A stretch of 37,504 bases of DNA from a bacterium (lineage in GTDB: Bacteria; Patescibacteriota; Minisyncoccia; Portnoybacterales; JAKAHB01), in contig JAKAHB010000005.1 of the NCBI GenBank assembly GCA_021815315.1, positions 1 to 37,504 on the forward strand, given 5' to 3'. Position 1 is the stretch's first letter. Each line of letters starts with the position of its first letter. The position numbers were made by a program, and so were the translations under genes. A model generated the notes under the pieces. The model saw only the letters and a list, made by a program, of their open reading frames with translations. It ran no database searches and had not been told where the DNA came from. Positions 10,075 to 18,044 of this stretch are shown here, in pieces.

Positions 10075-10632
10075 ATGTCCAGTAGCTTTTTGCTGGTTAA
10101 CACGGAGAGCCTGCGGGATCTCAAGGCTTTACAGGATTTTGTTCTGGCGCGCGCGGTCAACCTAGGAGGAAGTTGGGAGCCTGCCAATTTACCGGTTCCA
10201 GACAAAGGCTGGGAAGATCTCACCGGTCTTTGTCCCTTTGTGGGGCAGCTAACCTTACTGGCGACTCGCCTGGGGATATCCGAGCGGGAATGCACGCAGG
10301 GGGACAGGAAGTTCACCTTCTGCGGTTCCCGGGTGAGTCACGAAGACAACTTTGGCCCACTGGGAGGAAGGCAGGGGTTTGCTTATACTCCGTGGCCTTT
10401 TTGCTGGAGGCTACTACTTGCTTTCACCTGGGCGCTGGAGCAACGAAAGAACTTCCGCAGTTTGAAGACAGACAGTCTGAAAGCCGGAGTATTCCGGCTA
10501 GCTTCGTTGGTCTGGGGGCTTCAAGCGCTGTCTCTGGGTGACGGCCAAATCAGGGACGCCATCGGCTTGTCCGAGGGCAACCCCAATTGCCTGGTTTCGC
10601 CCAAGGGCGATTTCCAAGGCAGACAATCATGA
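10075..10632 (+). CDS. Orphan protein of unknown function (GC-rich cassette 1)
   Basis: Strong SD (GGGAGGAGG) 6-10 nt upstream of ATG at 10075; followed immediately by an intrinsic terminator. No family recognised. Confidence 0.65.
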   Translation: MSSSFLLVNTESLRDLKALQDFVLARAVNLGGSWEPANLPVPDKGWEDLTGLCPFVGQLTLLATRLGISERECTQGDRKFTFCGSRVSHEDNFGPLGGRQGFAYTPWPFCWRLLLAFTWALEQRKNFRSLKTDSLKAGVFRLASLVWGLQALSLGDGQIRDAIGLSEGNPNCLVSPKGDFQGRQS

Positions 10633-10637
10633 TTCCC

Positions 10638-10667
10638 TCCCCACCTCGGTGGGGACTTTTTATTTTT
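10638..10667 (+). terminator. Intrinsic terminator of cassette 1
   Basis: TCCCCACC-TC-GGTGGGGA followed by CTTTTTATTTTT. Confidence 0.85.
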
Positions 10668-10692
10668 GGGACGAGAGCGGGGAAACCTCCGT

Positions 10693-10742
10693 TGTAAAGG
10701 CCGGGTCTTTACAAGTTATCCAGTAAAGACCCGGCCTTTACA
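10693..10742. repeat. 50-bp palindromic repeat, copy A
   Basis: TGTAAAGGCCGGGTCTTTAC-AAGTTATCCA-GTAAAGACCCGGCCTTTACA: perfect 20-bp inverted arms, 10-nt loop. Recurs at 17923-17972 in reverse complement, partial at 22970-23000. Confidence 0.95.
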
Positions 10743-10763
10743 TTAGGCCGTACATTAGGCCGT
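10740..10763. repeat. Tandem duplication of a 12-mer
   Basis: ACATTAGGCCGT x 2 exact, abutting repeat copy A. Confidence 0.9.
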
Positions 10764-10859
10764 CTTGCTCTGGCTAAAATCTTTTTTTTGTGATATGCTG
10801 ATAAAAGCAAGACTGTGAATTTTGGCTCCGTGTTTGGAGTCTGGTTTTGTTGGAAATTT

Positions 10860-11168
10860 ATGTTTATTTTTAGTCAGAAGTCCTCTCGCGATATCCTTAA
10901 AGATTTTTTCCCCAAGGGATTGCCGCCGGAAAAAGAAGAGGAAATTCTAGATAAAATGATTGACCTTTTGCAAAAAAGGCTGCTTTTGCGCGTGGCGGAT
11001 AATTTGACTAGCGCCCAGAAAGGAGAGCTGGACGCTTTGCTAAAAAATAACGATCCCAGCGAAATCGGCGCTTTTATGGAGAAAAACGTGGAGAATATGG
11101 AAGAAGTTTTAAGCGAGGAAATAGAAAAATTAAAAAAAGAGATCGAAGAATTTGTAAAGGCGGAATAA
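10860..11168 (+). CDS. Small helical protein, conserved-looking partner upstream of HerA/TraG ATPase (DUF5663-like?)
   Basis: MFIFSQKSSRDILKDFFPKGLPPEKEEEILDKMIDLLQKRLLLRVADNLT...; internal ATG 10860 preferred; helical and charged. Confidence 0.65.
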   Translation: MFIFSQKSSRDILKDFFPKGLPPEKEEEILDKMIDLLQKRLLLRVADNLTSAQKGELDALLKNNDPSEIGAFMEKNVENMEEVLSEEIEKLKKEIEEFVKAE

Positions 11169-11225
11169 CAGGACATTAAGTTAAAAATTTTTAGCGTTAG
11201 TTTACAGACCTTTAAATCTGCAAAT

Positions 11226-11630
11226 ATGGACGATCCAATCAAAAAAGAGAAAGTGGTTCCCGAAGGCGAACCAATAAAGCCGAGGAGCCTTCCCCAAGAA
11301 GAGATGCCCCTGCCGGAAGCGGTGAAGGAGGTGCTTGGCGGGGGCCCCGAGTCTCAAGAAACAAAGAAGCAAGTCATTGAAACAGCGGCCCAGCAGGCGG
11401 TCGCTGCCGTGACACCGGCCCCAGCCGCGCTTCCCGGCGCCCCGGTTCCCTCAACAGAAGAGCAGCAGATAGAAGAGGCGGTAAATCTGGCCTTTACCAA
11501 AGGCATTGAAAACGCGATTGAGCAAATTAAAAAAAGTGGCAAAGACCACTTGTTAGACGCTTTTCATGATAAAATGGTGGACGAACTCTACCAGCGCTTA
11601 ATTCAGTCGGGGAAGCTAAAACAACTGTAA
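11226..11630 (+). CDS. Small Pro/Ala/Glu-rich protein upstream of HerA/TraG ATPase
   Basis: 134 aa, disordered N-terminus, helical C-terminus (FTKGIENAIEQIKKSGKDHLLDAFHDKMVDELYQRLI); same strand and spacing as flanking ORFs. Confidence 0.7.
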   Translation: MDDPIKKEKVVPEGEPIKPRSLPQEEMPLPEAVKEVLGGGPESQETKKQVIETAAQQAVAAVTPAPAALPGAPVPSTEEQQIEEAVNLAFTKGIENAIEQIKKSGKDHLLDAFHDKMVDELYQRLIQSGKLKQL

Positions 11631-11678
11631 ATTTCAGCATAATATTTTATCAAACTCTCGTTACTTTTTTGTTAGTCT

Positions 11679-14081
11679 ATGTTTTCTCTTGATCTTAATC
11701 TCATTTTATGGCCGACCCTGGGACTTGTTTCTTTTTTTTGCGTTTTTTTCGGTCTCTGGTTGCTGCTAAGGTCAATCAGAAATAAAGGGAACATTACTCG
11801 TTCCTTGAATATGGGCTTGCTCTCGGTGGCTCTGCCCTATTACCAGGACGAAAAAAAAGACGACAAAAGAACCGGCAAAGAGATTATCGGAGTAATGGAG
11901 CAGGTTTTTACCAGCTTCGTTAATATGCGCGAAAAAGGGCTGAGTAAATTTTTGTATTCAGAGCCCTATATTGTCTTGGAGATAGGCACGCCCAAGGGGA
12001 GCCAAGAGGCGGTTTTTTATTTTGGCGCGCCGAGACGTTATCTGGAAATCGCCAAAAAAGTTGTTTACGGCTTCTATCCCAACGCCCAAGTTCAAGAGGT
12101 TAAAGACTATAATATTTTTGAAGAGAATGGCGCTACGGCCGGGTCTTATGTCTCTCTAAAAAATAATTATTTCTTGCCGATAAAAACCTATCAAGACCTC
12201 GGCTCCGACCCCCTGGCTGAAATTGTCAGCACCCTAACCAAGTTGGAAGAGAAAAAAGAAGGAGGCGCTTTCCAATTAATTATGCGCCCGGCCAAGTCGG
12301 GCTGGAACAAAAAAGCCAGAAAAATTCTGGAAGAAATGGAACGAGGCAAAACCTTTGACCAGGCTAAAACAATCGCTTTTCGGCACCCGCTGTGGGATAC
12401 GCTGGTGCGGGGCGGGAAGCAACAGCCCCAAGCAGCGCCCGAATTGGCCCCGGTGGTTTCTCTTTCCGCGCGCAAGATAGCCGAGGCCGTGCAGGGCAAA
12501 ATAAGCAAAGCCGGCTTTGAGTGCAATCTGCGTTTGCTGGCTTCCGCTTCCACGATTGAACAAGCCGAGCAAATTTTATCGCAAATGGAAAGCGCTTTTT
12601 CGCAGTTTGAAAGTCCGGAGCTGAATGGTTTTAGGACCAACCGATTGACTAGGGGGGCTTTAAAAAAATCAATCTACTTTTTTTCTTTCAGAATTTTTAA
12701 TCCCGACCAGAAAATTTTGCTCAACACCGAAGAACTATCCAGTATCTTCCACTTTTCCGTTAGCGGATCAAGGATGCCGCGCTTGAAAGCGTTGAAAGCC
12801 AAAGACGCGCCGCCTCCTTCCGGCTTACCGACGGAAGGGATTATCCTGGGAAAGAATGTTTATCGCGGCGTGGAGACTACCGTTAGAATGTCGTTGGATG
12901 ATCGCCGTCGCCACCTCTATGTCGTGGGACAAACAGGAACCGGCAAGTCATATTTTCTGCGGCAATTGGCGACACAAGACATGGAAGCCGGCCACGGAAT
13001 GGCTTTCTTTGACCCGCACGGCGAAGAGATAGAAAACCTTTTGGGGCTGGTTCCCCAAGAGAGGATTGAGGATGTGATTGTCTTTGACCCCAGTGACCTG
13101 GAAAGGCCGTTGGGGCTGAACATGCTGGAATATAATCCGAAGTATCCGGAGCAGAAGACTTTTATCGTCAACGAGATGATCAACATCTTTGACAAACTCT
13201 ACGATCTGAAACAAACTGGCGGACCGATGTTTGAGCAGTATATGAGAAACGCCCTGCTTCTTTTGATGGACGATCCGCAGGAACAAGCGACCCTGATGGA
13301 TGTTCCCAAAATTTTTGCCGACCCGGATTATCGGGCGAGACTTTTGGCTAAGTGCCGAAACGAAGTTACGCGCGATTTTTGGGAGAAAGAAGCAGAAAAA
13401 GCGGGGGGCGAAGCGGCGCTGCAAAACATCACTCCTTACGTCACCAGCAAGTTCAACACCTTTGTGGCCAACGACTACATGCGGCCGATAATCAGCCAGC
13501 CAAAAAGCGCTTTTAATTTTCGCGAAGTTATGGATTCCGGTAAAATCTTGTTGGTTAATTTGTCCAAAGGCCGCTTGGGGGACATCAACAGCAGTCTCTT
13601 GGGCATGATTTTGGTCGGGAAGCTCACCATGGCCGCTTTGTCGCGCGTGGATGTCGCGGGCGAGCAAAGACGTGATTTCTTTTTGTACATTGACGAATTT
13701 CAAAATGTAACCACGGATAGTATTAGCACGATTCTTTCGGAAGCTCGTAAATATCGTTTGGATTTGACCGTGGGGCACCAATACATCAAACAACTGCAAG
13801 AAAAAATTCGCGATGCTGTTTTTGGCAATGTCGGCTCAATCTGCGCTTTCCGGGTGGGCGCCGAAGACGCGGAATTTTTGGCCAAACAATTTGAGCCGGT
13901 ATTTACGGCGGCTGATTTAATCGGCATTGATAACCGCAAGGCCTATGTTAAACTTTTAATGAGTGGAATGACCGCTTTGCCTTTCAATCTGGAGACTTTG
14001 CCGGGCAAAGAGAGCAACCTGGAATACGGGCAGAAGATCAAAGAACTTTCCAGGCTTAAATACGGGAAACTTAATCTTTAA
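11679..14081 (+). CDS. HerA/TraG/VirD4-like ATPase (type IV secretion system DNA-binding domain family)
   Basis: 800 aa; N-terminal TM, Walker A VVGQTGTGKSYFLRQLA, MAFFDPHGE, Walker B-like FFLYIDEFQNV, GHQYIKQL. Confidence 0.85.
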   Translation: MFSLDLNLILWPTLGLVSFFCVFFGLWLLLRSIRNKGNITRSLNMGLLSVALPYYQDEKKDDKRTGKEIIGVMEQVFTSFVNMREKGLSKFLYSEPYIVLEIGTPKGSQEAVFYFGAPRRYLEIAKKVVYGFYPNAQVQEVKDYNIFEENGATAGSYVSLKNNYFLPIKTYQDLGSDPLAEIVSTLTKLEEKKEGGAFQLIMRPAKSGWNKKARKILEEMERGKTFDQAKTIAFRHPLWDTLVRGGKQQPQAAPELAPVVSLSARKIAEAVQGKISKAGFECNLRLLASASTIEQAEQILSQMESAFSQFESPELNGFRTNRLTRGALKKSIYFFSFRIFNPDQKILLNTEELSSIFHFSVSGSRMPRLKALKAKDAPPPSGLPTEGIILGKNVYRGVETTVRMSLDDRRRHLYVVGQTGTGKSYFLRQLATQDMEAGHGMAFFDPHGEEIENLLGLVPQERIEDVIVFDPSDLERPLGLNMLEYNPKYPEQKTFIVNEMINIFDKLYDLKQTGGPMFEQYMRNALLLLMDDPQEQATLMDVPKIFADPDYRARLLAKCRNEVTRDFWEKEAEKAGGEAALQNITPYVTSKFNTFVANDYMRPIISQPKSAFNFREVMDSGKILLVNLSKGRLGDINSSLLGMILVGKLTMAALSRVDVAGEQRRDFFLYIDEFQNVTTDSISTILSEARKYRLDLTVGHQYIKQLQEKIRDAVFGNVGSICAFRVGAEDAEFLAKQFEPVFTAADLIGIDNRKAYVKLLMSGMTALPFNLETLPGKESNLEYGQKIKELSRLKYGKLNL

Positions 14082-14134
14082 ACAGCGATGTCAATTCGCC
14101 AATAGTTATTTGGGTACTGGCGTTGCGTATCAAA

Positions 14135-14743
14135 ATGAGCTTCACCAAAAAGGATCTTTTTGCCTCGTTGATTCTAGGCGAGGTGGCATCGTGGCTAGTT
14201 ATAGCCATCATTCATAATCTTAATATTAAGATTTCTCTGACAAGGCTTTTGCCCGTGATTTTGCCGTTAGTCGTTTTGGTGGGCATGTATCTTGCTTTTT
14301 GGATCGGAAAATGGGCGGGGATCATTTGGCAGTTGGCTAAATTCGCGGCTTCGGGAGTCCTAAACACCCTGGTGGACTGGGGAGTTTTAAATCTTTTAAT
14401 TTTTATCACGGGTATTGCCACCGGTTACTATTATTCTCTTTTCAAAGCCATCTCTTTTGTTATCGGGGCCACCAACAGTTATGTCTGGAATAAGTTTTGG
14501 ACTTTTGAAGCCGGCGATAGCAGAGAAGCGGGCAAGGAATTTTTGCAATTCTTTGTCGTCAGCCTGATTGGTTTTGGCATCAACGTGGGAATAGCGTCTT
14601 TGATCGTGAACTATCTCCACGCTCCGGCCGGCGTTTCTTCAAAGCTTTGGGCCAACGCGGGCGCGGCCGCCGGATCGGTAGCGGCTTTGATTTGGAACTT
14701 TTTGGGGTACAAATTAATTGTCTTCAAAAAAAAGGACGCTTAG
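14135..14743 (+). CDS. GtrA-family membrane protein
   Basis: KFAASGVLNTLVDWGVLNLLIF...GATNSYVWNKFWTFE...FVVSLIGFGINVGIASL...WNFLGYKLIVFKK is the GtrA signature; ATG at 14135. Confidence 0.85.
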   Translation: MSFTKKDLFASLILGEVASWLVIAIIHNLNIKISLTRLLPVILPLVVLVGMYLAFWIGKWAGIIWQLAKFAASGVLNTLVDWGVLNLLIFITGIATGYYYSLFKAISFVIGATNSYVWNKFWTFEAGDSREAGKEFLQFFVVSLIGFGINVGIASLIVNYLHAPAGVSSKLWANAGAAAGSVAALIWNFLGYKLIVFKKKDA

Positions 14744-14828
14744 AACTTCCTTGAGAAACTTGACCTTTTCCGGCAAAAGATTTCTGATTTAAGTGTAAGC
14801 ATTGTAGTTTTTAACTTTTAGTCTCTTT

Positions 14829-15923
14829 ATGTCTAATTTGGTTTTATATCGCAAATATCGTCCGACCAAGTTTTCTGAACTGGTTGAACAGAAAGCGATT
14901 GTCAAAACAATAACTAACGCGTTGGCGGGGGACAAGCAAGCCCACGCCTATCTTTTTTGTGGGCCGCGAGGCGTCGGGAAAACAACTCTGGCGCGCTTGA
15001 TTGCCAAGGCGGTTAATTGTTTAAATAGAAAAGAAGGGGAATTTGAGCCCTGCAATCAATGCCTGGCTTGCAAAAGCATCATAGAAGGCAAGGCGTTGGA
15101 TATCATTGAAATAGACGCCGCTTCCAACCGGGGCATTGATGAAATTCGCGATTTACGGGAAGGCATCAGGTTCTCTCCCAGCCATTTGAAGTATAAAGTT
15201 TTTATCATTGACGAAGTCCACATGTTGACGCGGGAAGCCTTTAACGCCCTCTTGAAAACGTTGGAAGAACCGCCCGCGCACGCTTTGTTTATTCTGGCCA
15301 CCACTGAAACGCACAAGGTTCCAGCCACGATTATTTCGCGTTGTCAAAAATTTGATTTTGGTCGGTTTTCGTTGGAAGCCATCACGGAAAGACTCAAGCG
15401 ACTGGCCCAAGCCGAAAAAGTAAAAATAGACGAGCGCGCTTTGAATCTAATCGCGCTTAATGCCGCCGGAGGCATGCGAGACGCGGAAAGTCTGCTGGGG
15501 CAAATTATTTCCCTGCAAGACGAGCAGATTACTTTTGAAGAAGCACGTGATATTTTAGGCGTGGTAGACAACGCCAAAATTAAAGATTTTTTTGACCTGT
15601 TAATCGCCAAGGATCAAGGCGCGGCTATCAAGTTCATCAATGACCTGCTGGAGCAGGGAACGGACTTGGCCCAATTTGTTAAATCAGCTATAAATTATTT
15701 GCGCCAGTTGATGATTTTGCGGGTGGATGCTGGGTTAAACAAGCTCGCGGCGGCTGAATTGACAGACGAGCAGGTGGAGATTATAGTAAACCAGGGAAAA
15801 AAGTTCACGGAAGAGCAAACTTTACGCTTGATAAAGTTGTTATTGCAAGCGGAAAACGAAATGAAACTTTCGCCGATTGTCCAATTGCCGTTGGAATTAG
15901 TGGTAATGGACTTTTTAAGTTAA
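14829..15923 (+). CDS. dnaX: DNA polymerase III subunit gamma (short form of gamma/tau)
   Basis: LYRKYRPTKFSELVEQ, GPRGVGKTTLARLIAKAVNC, Cys-containing zinc module, VHMLTREAFNALLKTLEEPP; 364 aa, no long tau-specific C-terminus. Confidence 0.93.
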   Translation: MSNLVLYRKYRPTKFSELVEQKAIVKTITNALAGDKQAHAYLFCGPRGVGKTTLARLIAKAVNCLNRKEGEFEPCNQCLACKSIIEGKALDIIEIDAASNRGIDEIRDLREGIRFSPSHLKYKVFIIDEVHMLTREAFNALLKTLEEPPAHALFILATTETHKVPATIISRCQKFDFGRFSLEAITERLKRLAQAEKVKIDERALNLIALNAAGGMRDAESLLGQIISLQDEQITFEEARDILGVVDNAKIKDFFDLLIAKDQGAAIKFINDLLEQGTDLAQFVKSAINYLRQLMILRVDAGLNKLAAAELTDEQVEIIVNQGKKFTEEQTLRLIKLLLQAENEMKLSPIVQLPLELVVMDFLS

Positions 15924-15930
15924 TAGATTT

Positions 15931-16004
15931 TGCCGGGTCGTCTAACGGTAGGACAGCGGCCTTTGAAGCCGTTTATCGGGGTTCGAATCCCTGCCCGGCA
16001 GCCA
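15931..16004 (+). tRNA. tRNA-Gln (anticodon TTG), CCA encoded
   Basis: Acceptor TGCCGGG/CCCGGCA, anticodon arm GCGGC-CTTTGAA-GCCGT, T arm GGGGTTCGAATCCC, followed by GCCA. Confidence 0.93.
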
Positions 16005-16047
16005 GATTATAATAGGTTATGGCGACCAAGACGGGCCGAAATAATTT

Positions 16048-16635
16048 ATGAGCGAAAATAAAACTGAAAATAACACAATCTATGTGTTTATCGACGCATC
16101 AAACCTATGGGCAGCCTTAAAGGCGAAAGGCAAGTTTATTGATTTTGAGAAAGCCACTAAATATATCAAAGAAGAATTTAGCGGAACAACTATCAAAGTT
16201 TTTTACTATACCGCATATCCAGCTGAAGGGACAAGAAGTTATAGTTTGGACGGAAGACATAAGTTTTTTACTTTCTTGAAAAAAGGCTTAGGATTCGAGG
16301 TAATCAAAAAGGAATTGAAAAGAATCAGCATCGTTGATGAACACGGAGAGGCAATTGAGGAAAAAGGGAACATGGATGTGGAAATTACTATTGACGCCAT
16401 GCATCATTTAGGGAAATACAATGTAGCAGTATTTTTTACCGGAGATTCTGATTTTCTGGCGCTTGTAACTTATTTGAGAAATTACGAGAAGAAGGTTTTT
16501 ATTTTTTCTTCAAAAAATAATGTATCTCAAGAGTTGAGAACGAGCGCAGACGGATACATCGACATTTTGAATCTTGAGGTTATTTGGGGCAAGAATTTAA
16601 AACACAGAGCTGAACTAAAGAAAGAGCACAAATAA
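16048..16635 (+). CDS. NYN-domain (LabA/DUF88-like) putative RNase
   Basis: YVFIDASNLWAALKA, KGNMDVEITIDAMHHL, VAVFFTGDSDFLALVTYLRNYEKKVFIFSSK: the conserved acidic motifs of NYN/PIN-like nucleases. Confidence 0.85.
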   Translation: MSENKTENNTIYVFIDASNLWAALKAKGKFIDFEKATKYIKEEFSGTTIKVFYYTAYPAEGTRSYSLDGRHKFFTFLKKGLGFEVIKKELKRISIVDEHGEAIEEKGNMDVEITIDAMHHLGKYNVAVFFTGDSDFLALVTYLRNYEKKVFIFSSKNNVSQELRTSADGYIDILNLEVIWGKNLKHRAELKKEHK

Positions 16636-16639
16636 AAGC

Positions 16640-16700
16640 CGCCCTCCTTGCGGAGGGCGACCCTTGGATGTTATACCCTTTCGGTTATGGTAACCGAAAG
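16640..16700. other. Two consecutive perfect hairpins downstream of NYN gene
   Basis: CGCCCTCC-TTGC-GGAGGGCG (16640-16659) and CTTTCGGTT-ATGGT-AACCGAAAG (16678-16700); no clear U tract. Confidence 0.7.
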
Positions 16701-16865
16701 ACATTATCAGTATAGCAGGCCGTTTGCCAAAGTCAATAGTTGCTCACATGCTAGATAATTTCTGAAATTTGACCCTGGCCGAGGCTGGTCATTCTGTTCT
16801 ATCTATACCTTACCGGATTTAATCTTCGGGGGGTTTAGCCCAGGAGGGCTAGCAAAAGCAAGCAA

Positions 16866-17033
16866 ATGAAAAAATTTATTTGGTTGGGATTATTACTGGG
16901 AAGTACAATTGGCGGGCTTGTCCCATCGCTTTGGGGCGCAGATTACTTTTCTCTTTCGGGAATTTTGTTCTCGGTGGCTGGTGGCGTTTTTGGCGCCTGG
17001 TTCGCCTATAAAGCCGGTCAATATTTCTTTTAG
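16866..17033 (+). CDS. Small glycine-rich membrane protein (55 aa)
   Basis: Read directly (below the ORF-track length cutoff): MKKFIWLGLLLGSTIGGLVPSLWGADYFSLSGILFSVAGGVFGAWFAYKAGQYFF*; two hydrophobic segments, followed by a strong terminator. Confidence 0.6.
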   Translation: MKKFIWLGLLLGSTIGGLVPSLWGADYFSLSGILFSVAGGVFGAWFAYKAGQYFF

Positions 17034-17067
17034 TTTCTGCTAAAAATTGGATACACAAATAGAGCCA

Positions 17068-17104
17068 AATCAAAAATAGCCGCTTTTAGCGGCTATTTTT
17101 GATT
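17068..17104. terminator. Bidirectional intrinsic terminator
   Basis: AATCAAAAATAGCCGC-TTTTA-GCGGCTATTTTTGATT, perfect 16-bp stem between convergent ORFs. Confidence 0.9.
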
Positions 17105-17122
17105 AAGAGGTTTTTAGGGTGA

Positions 17123-17776
17123 TTATGTTTTTTCCAGCCCAAAAGTGAATGTCTTATAATCCTTGGCGAATAATTTTTGGGCGAGATGGAAAATGGTATA
17201 AGTTATGAAAAAAGCGGCAAAGACATCGATTGAGTAGTGGATGTGACCCAGCAAGGTAATTGCTCCGAACATGACCGAGGAAAGAAGAAAAATGATTCTT
17301 AGAATGCGGTTTTTCCAAAAAATTAAGGCTAATAAAAAGGGCAGGCCGGTGTGACCGGAAAAAAACAGATCTCCCCCTCCGAAAGTTATTTTTTCAATCC
17401 AGTTGCTCAAGTCCATGGGTATTTGTTGCGGAGAGGCGCCGATATGGGTAAGACCGACGAAAAAGGAGCGGACGATAATAAACAAGGCGATGCTTTTGAT
17501 TATAAAAGGGATTCTTCTGGGCTCATAAACCAAAATCGCAATGGCGAAAATCCAAAACAAGATGGCGCCGTCAACAAACACAAAATCTACGTTAACAACG
17601 GGCAAATTGTCCAAAAAGACGTCGGTAACCGCGTTGCTGGCCGCGTGGGAAGCATAAACTGTCGTGCCGTAATTTAACAGCAAACCCAGGCTTAATAATA
17701 AAAAACCGGAAAGGGCGGAAAAAAGGAAAGCCCTGTTCAGCCAATGCTTTTTATGTTTTTGAACAAAGTGTCCCAT
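17123..17776 (-). CDS. PAP2_C / sphingomyelin-synthase-like membrane phosphatase or phosphotransferase
   Basis: Six-TM-like protein with GGDLFFSGHT and HYSIDVFAAFF motifs, matching D3/D4-type motifs of the SMS/PAP2_C group. Confidence 0.7.
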   Translation of the reverse strand: MGHFVQKHKKHWLNRAFLFSALSGFLLLSLGLLLNYGTTVYASHAASNAVTDVFLDNLPVVNVDFVFVDGAILFWIFAIAILVYEPRRIPFIIKSIALFIIVRSFFVGLTHIGASPQQIPMDLSNWIEKITFGGGDLFFSGHTGLPFLLALIFWKNRILRIIFLLSSVMFGAITLLGHIHYSIDVFAAFFITYTIFHLAQKLFAKDYKTFTFGLEKT

Positions 17777-17922
17777 ATCTATTTTTTGCTAATTTGGTGT
17801 CGGATTAAAAATATTAAGGCCTTTTAACTAATACGACAAAAAACGAGTTTTTGATGCGTCAAGTCAATTTAATCTTAGTATGAGACCCACGAAAATACAA
17901 GCGAGTCGTTCGGGCAGCTGTC

Positions 17923-17972
17923 AGTAAAGGCCGGGTCTTTACTGGATAACTTGTAAAGACCCGGCCTTTACA
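17923..17972. repeat. 50-bp palindromic repeat, copy B (inverted relative to copy A)
   Basis: AGTAAAGGCCGGGTCTTTAC-TGGATAACTT-GTAAAGACCCGGCCTTTACA; 49/50 identical to the reverse complement of copy A. Confidence 0.95.
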
Positions 17973-17990
17973 ACGGGCTTGGAGAAAAAT

Positions 17991-18014
17991 AAAAAAGCCC
18001 CGCGGCTGCGGGGC
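17991..18014 (-). terminator. Intrinsic terminator of cassette 2
   Basis: On minus strand GCCCCGC-AGCC-GCGGGGC-TTTTTT. Confidence 0.85.
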
Positions 18015-18044
18015 GTGATTTTTGCCAGGGCCTTGGACTTGGGG

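Noticed and set aside
10693-10742. Interpretation of the 50-bp palindrome as merely a terminator
   Set aside because: The terminator of the upstream gene already lies at 10638-10667; the palindrome has no U tract and is conserved at 49/50 with a copy elsewhere, including the loop, which a terminator would not require.
12948-13799. 283-aa minus-strand ORF opposite the HerA/TraG gene
   Set aside because: Fully antisense to a well-supported conserved ATPase; no SD, no recognisable motifs; shadow ORF.
10693-17972. True integron attC sites
   Set aside because: No GTTRRRY/RYYYAAC core sites, symmetric perfect arms without extrahelical bases, and no integron integrase in the window; the cassette idea is kept only as a loose analogy.
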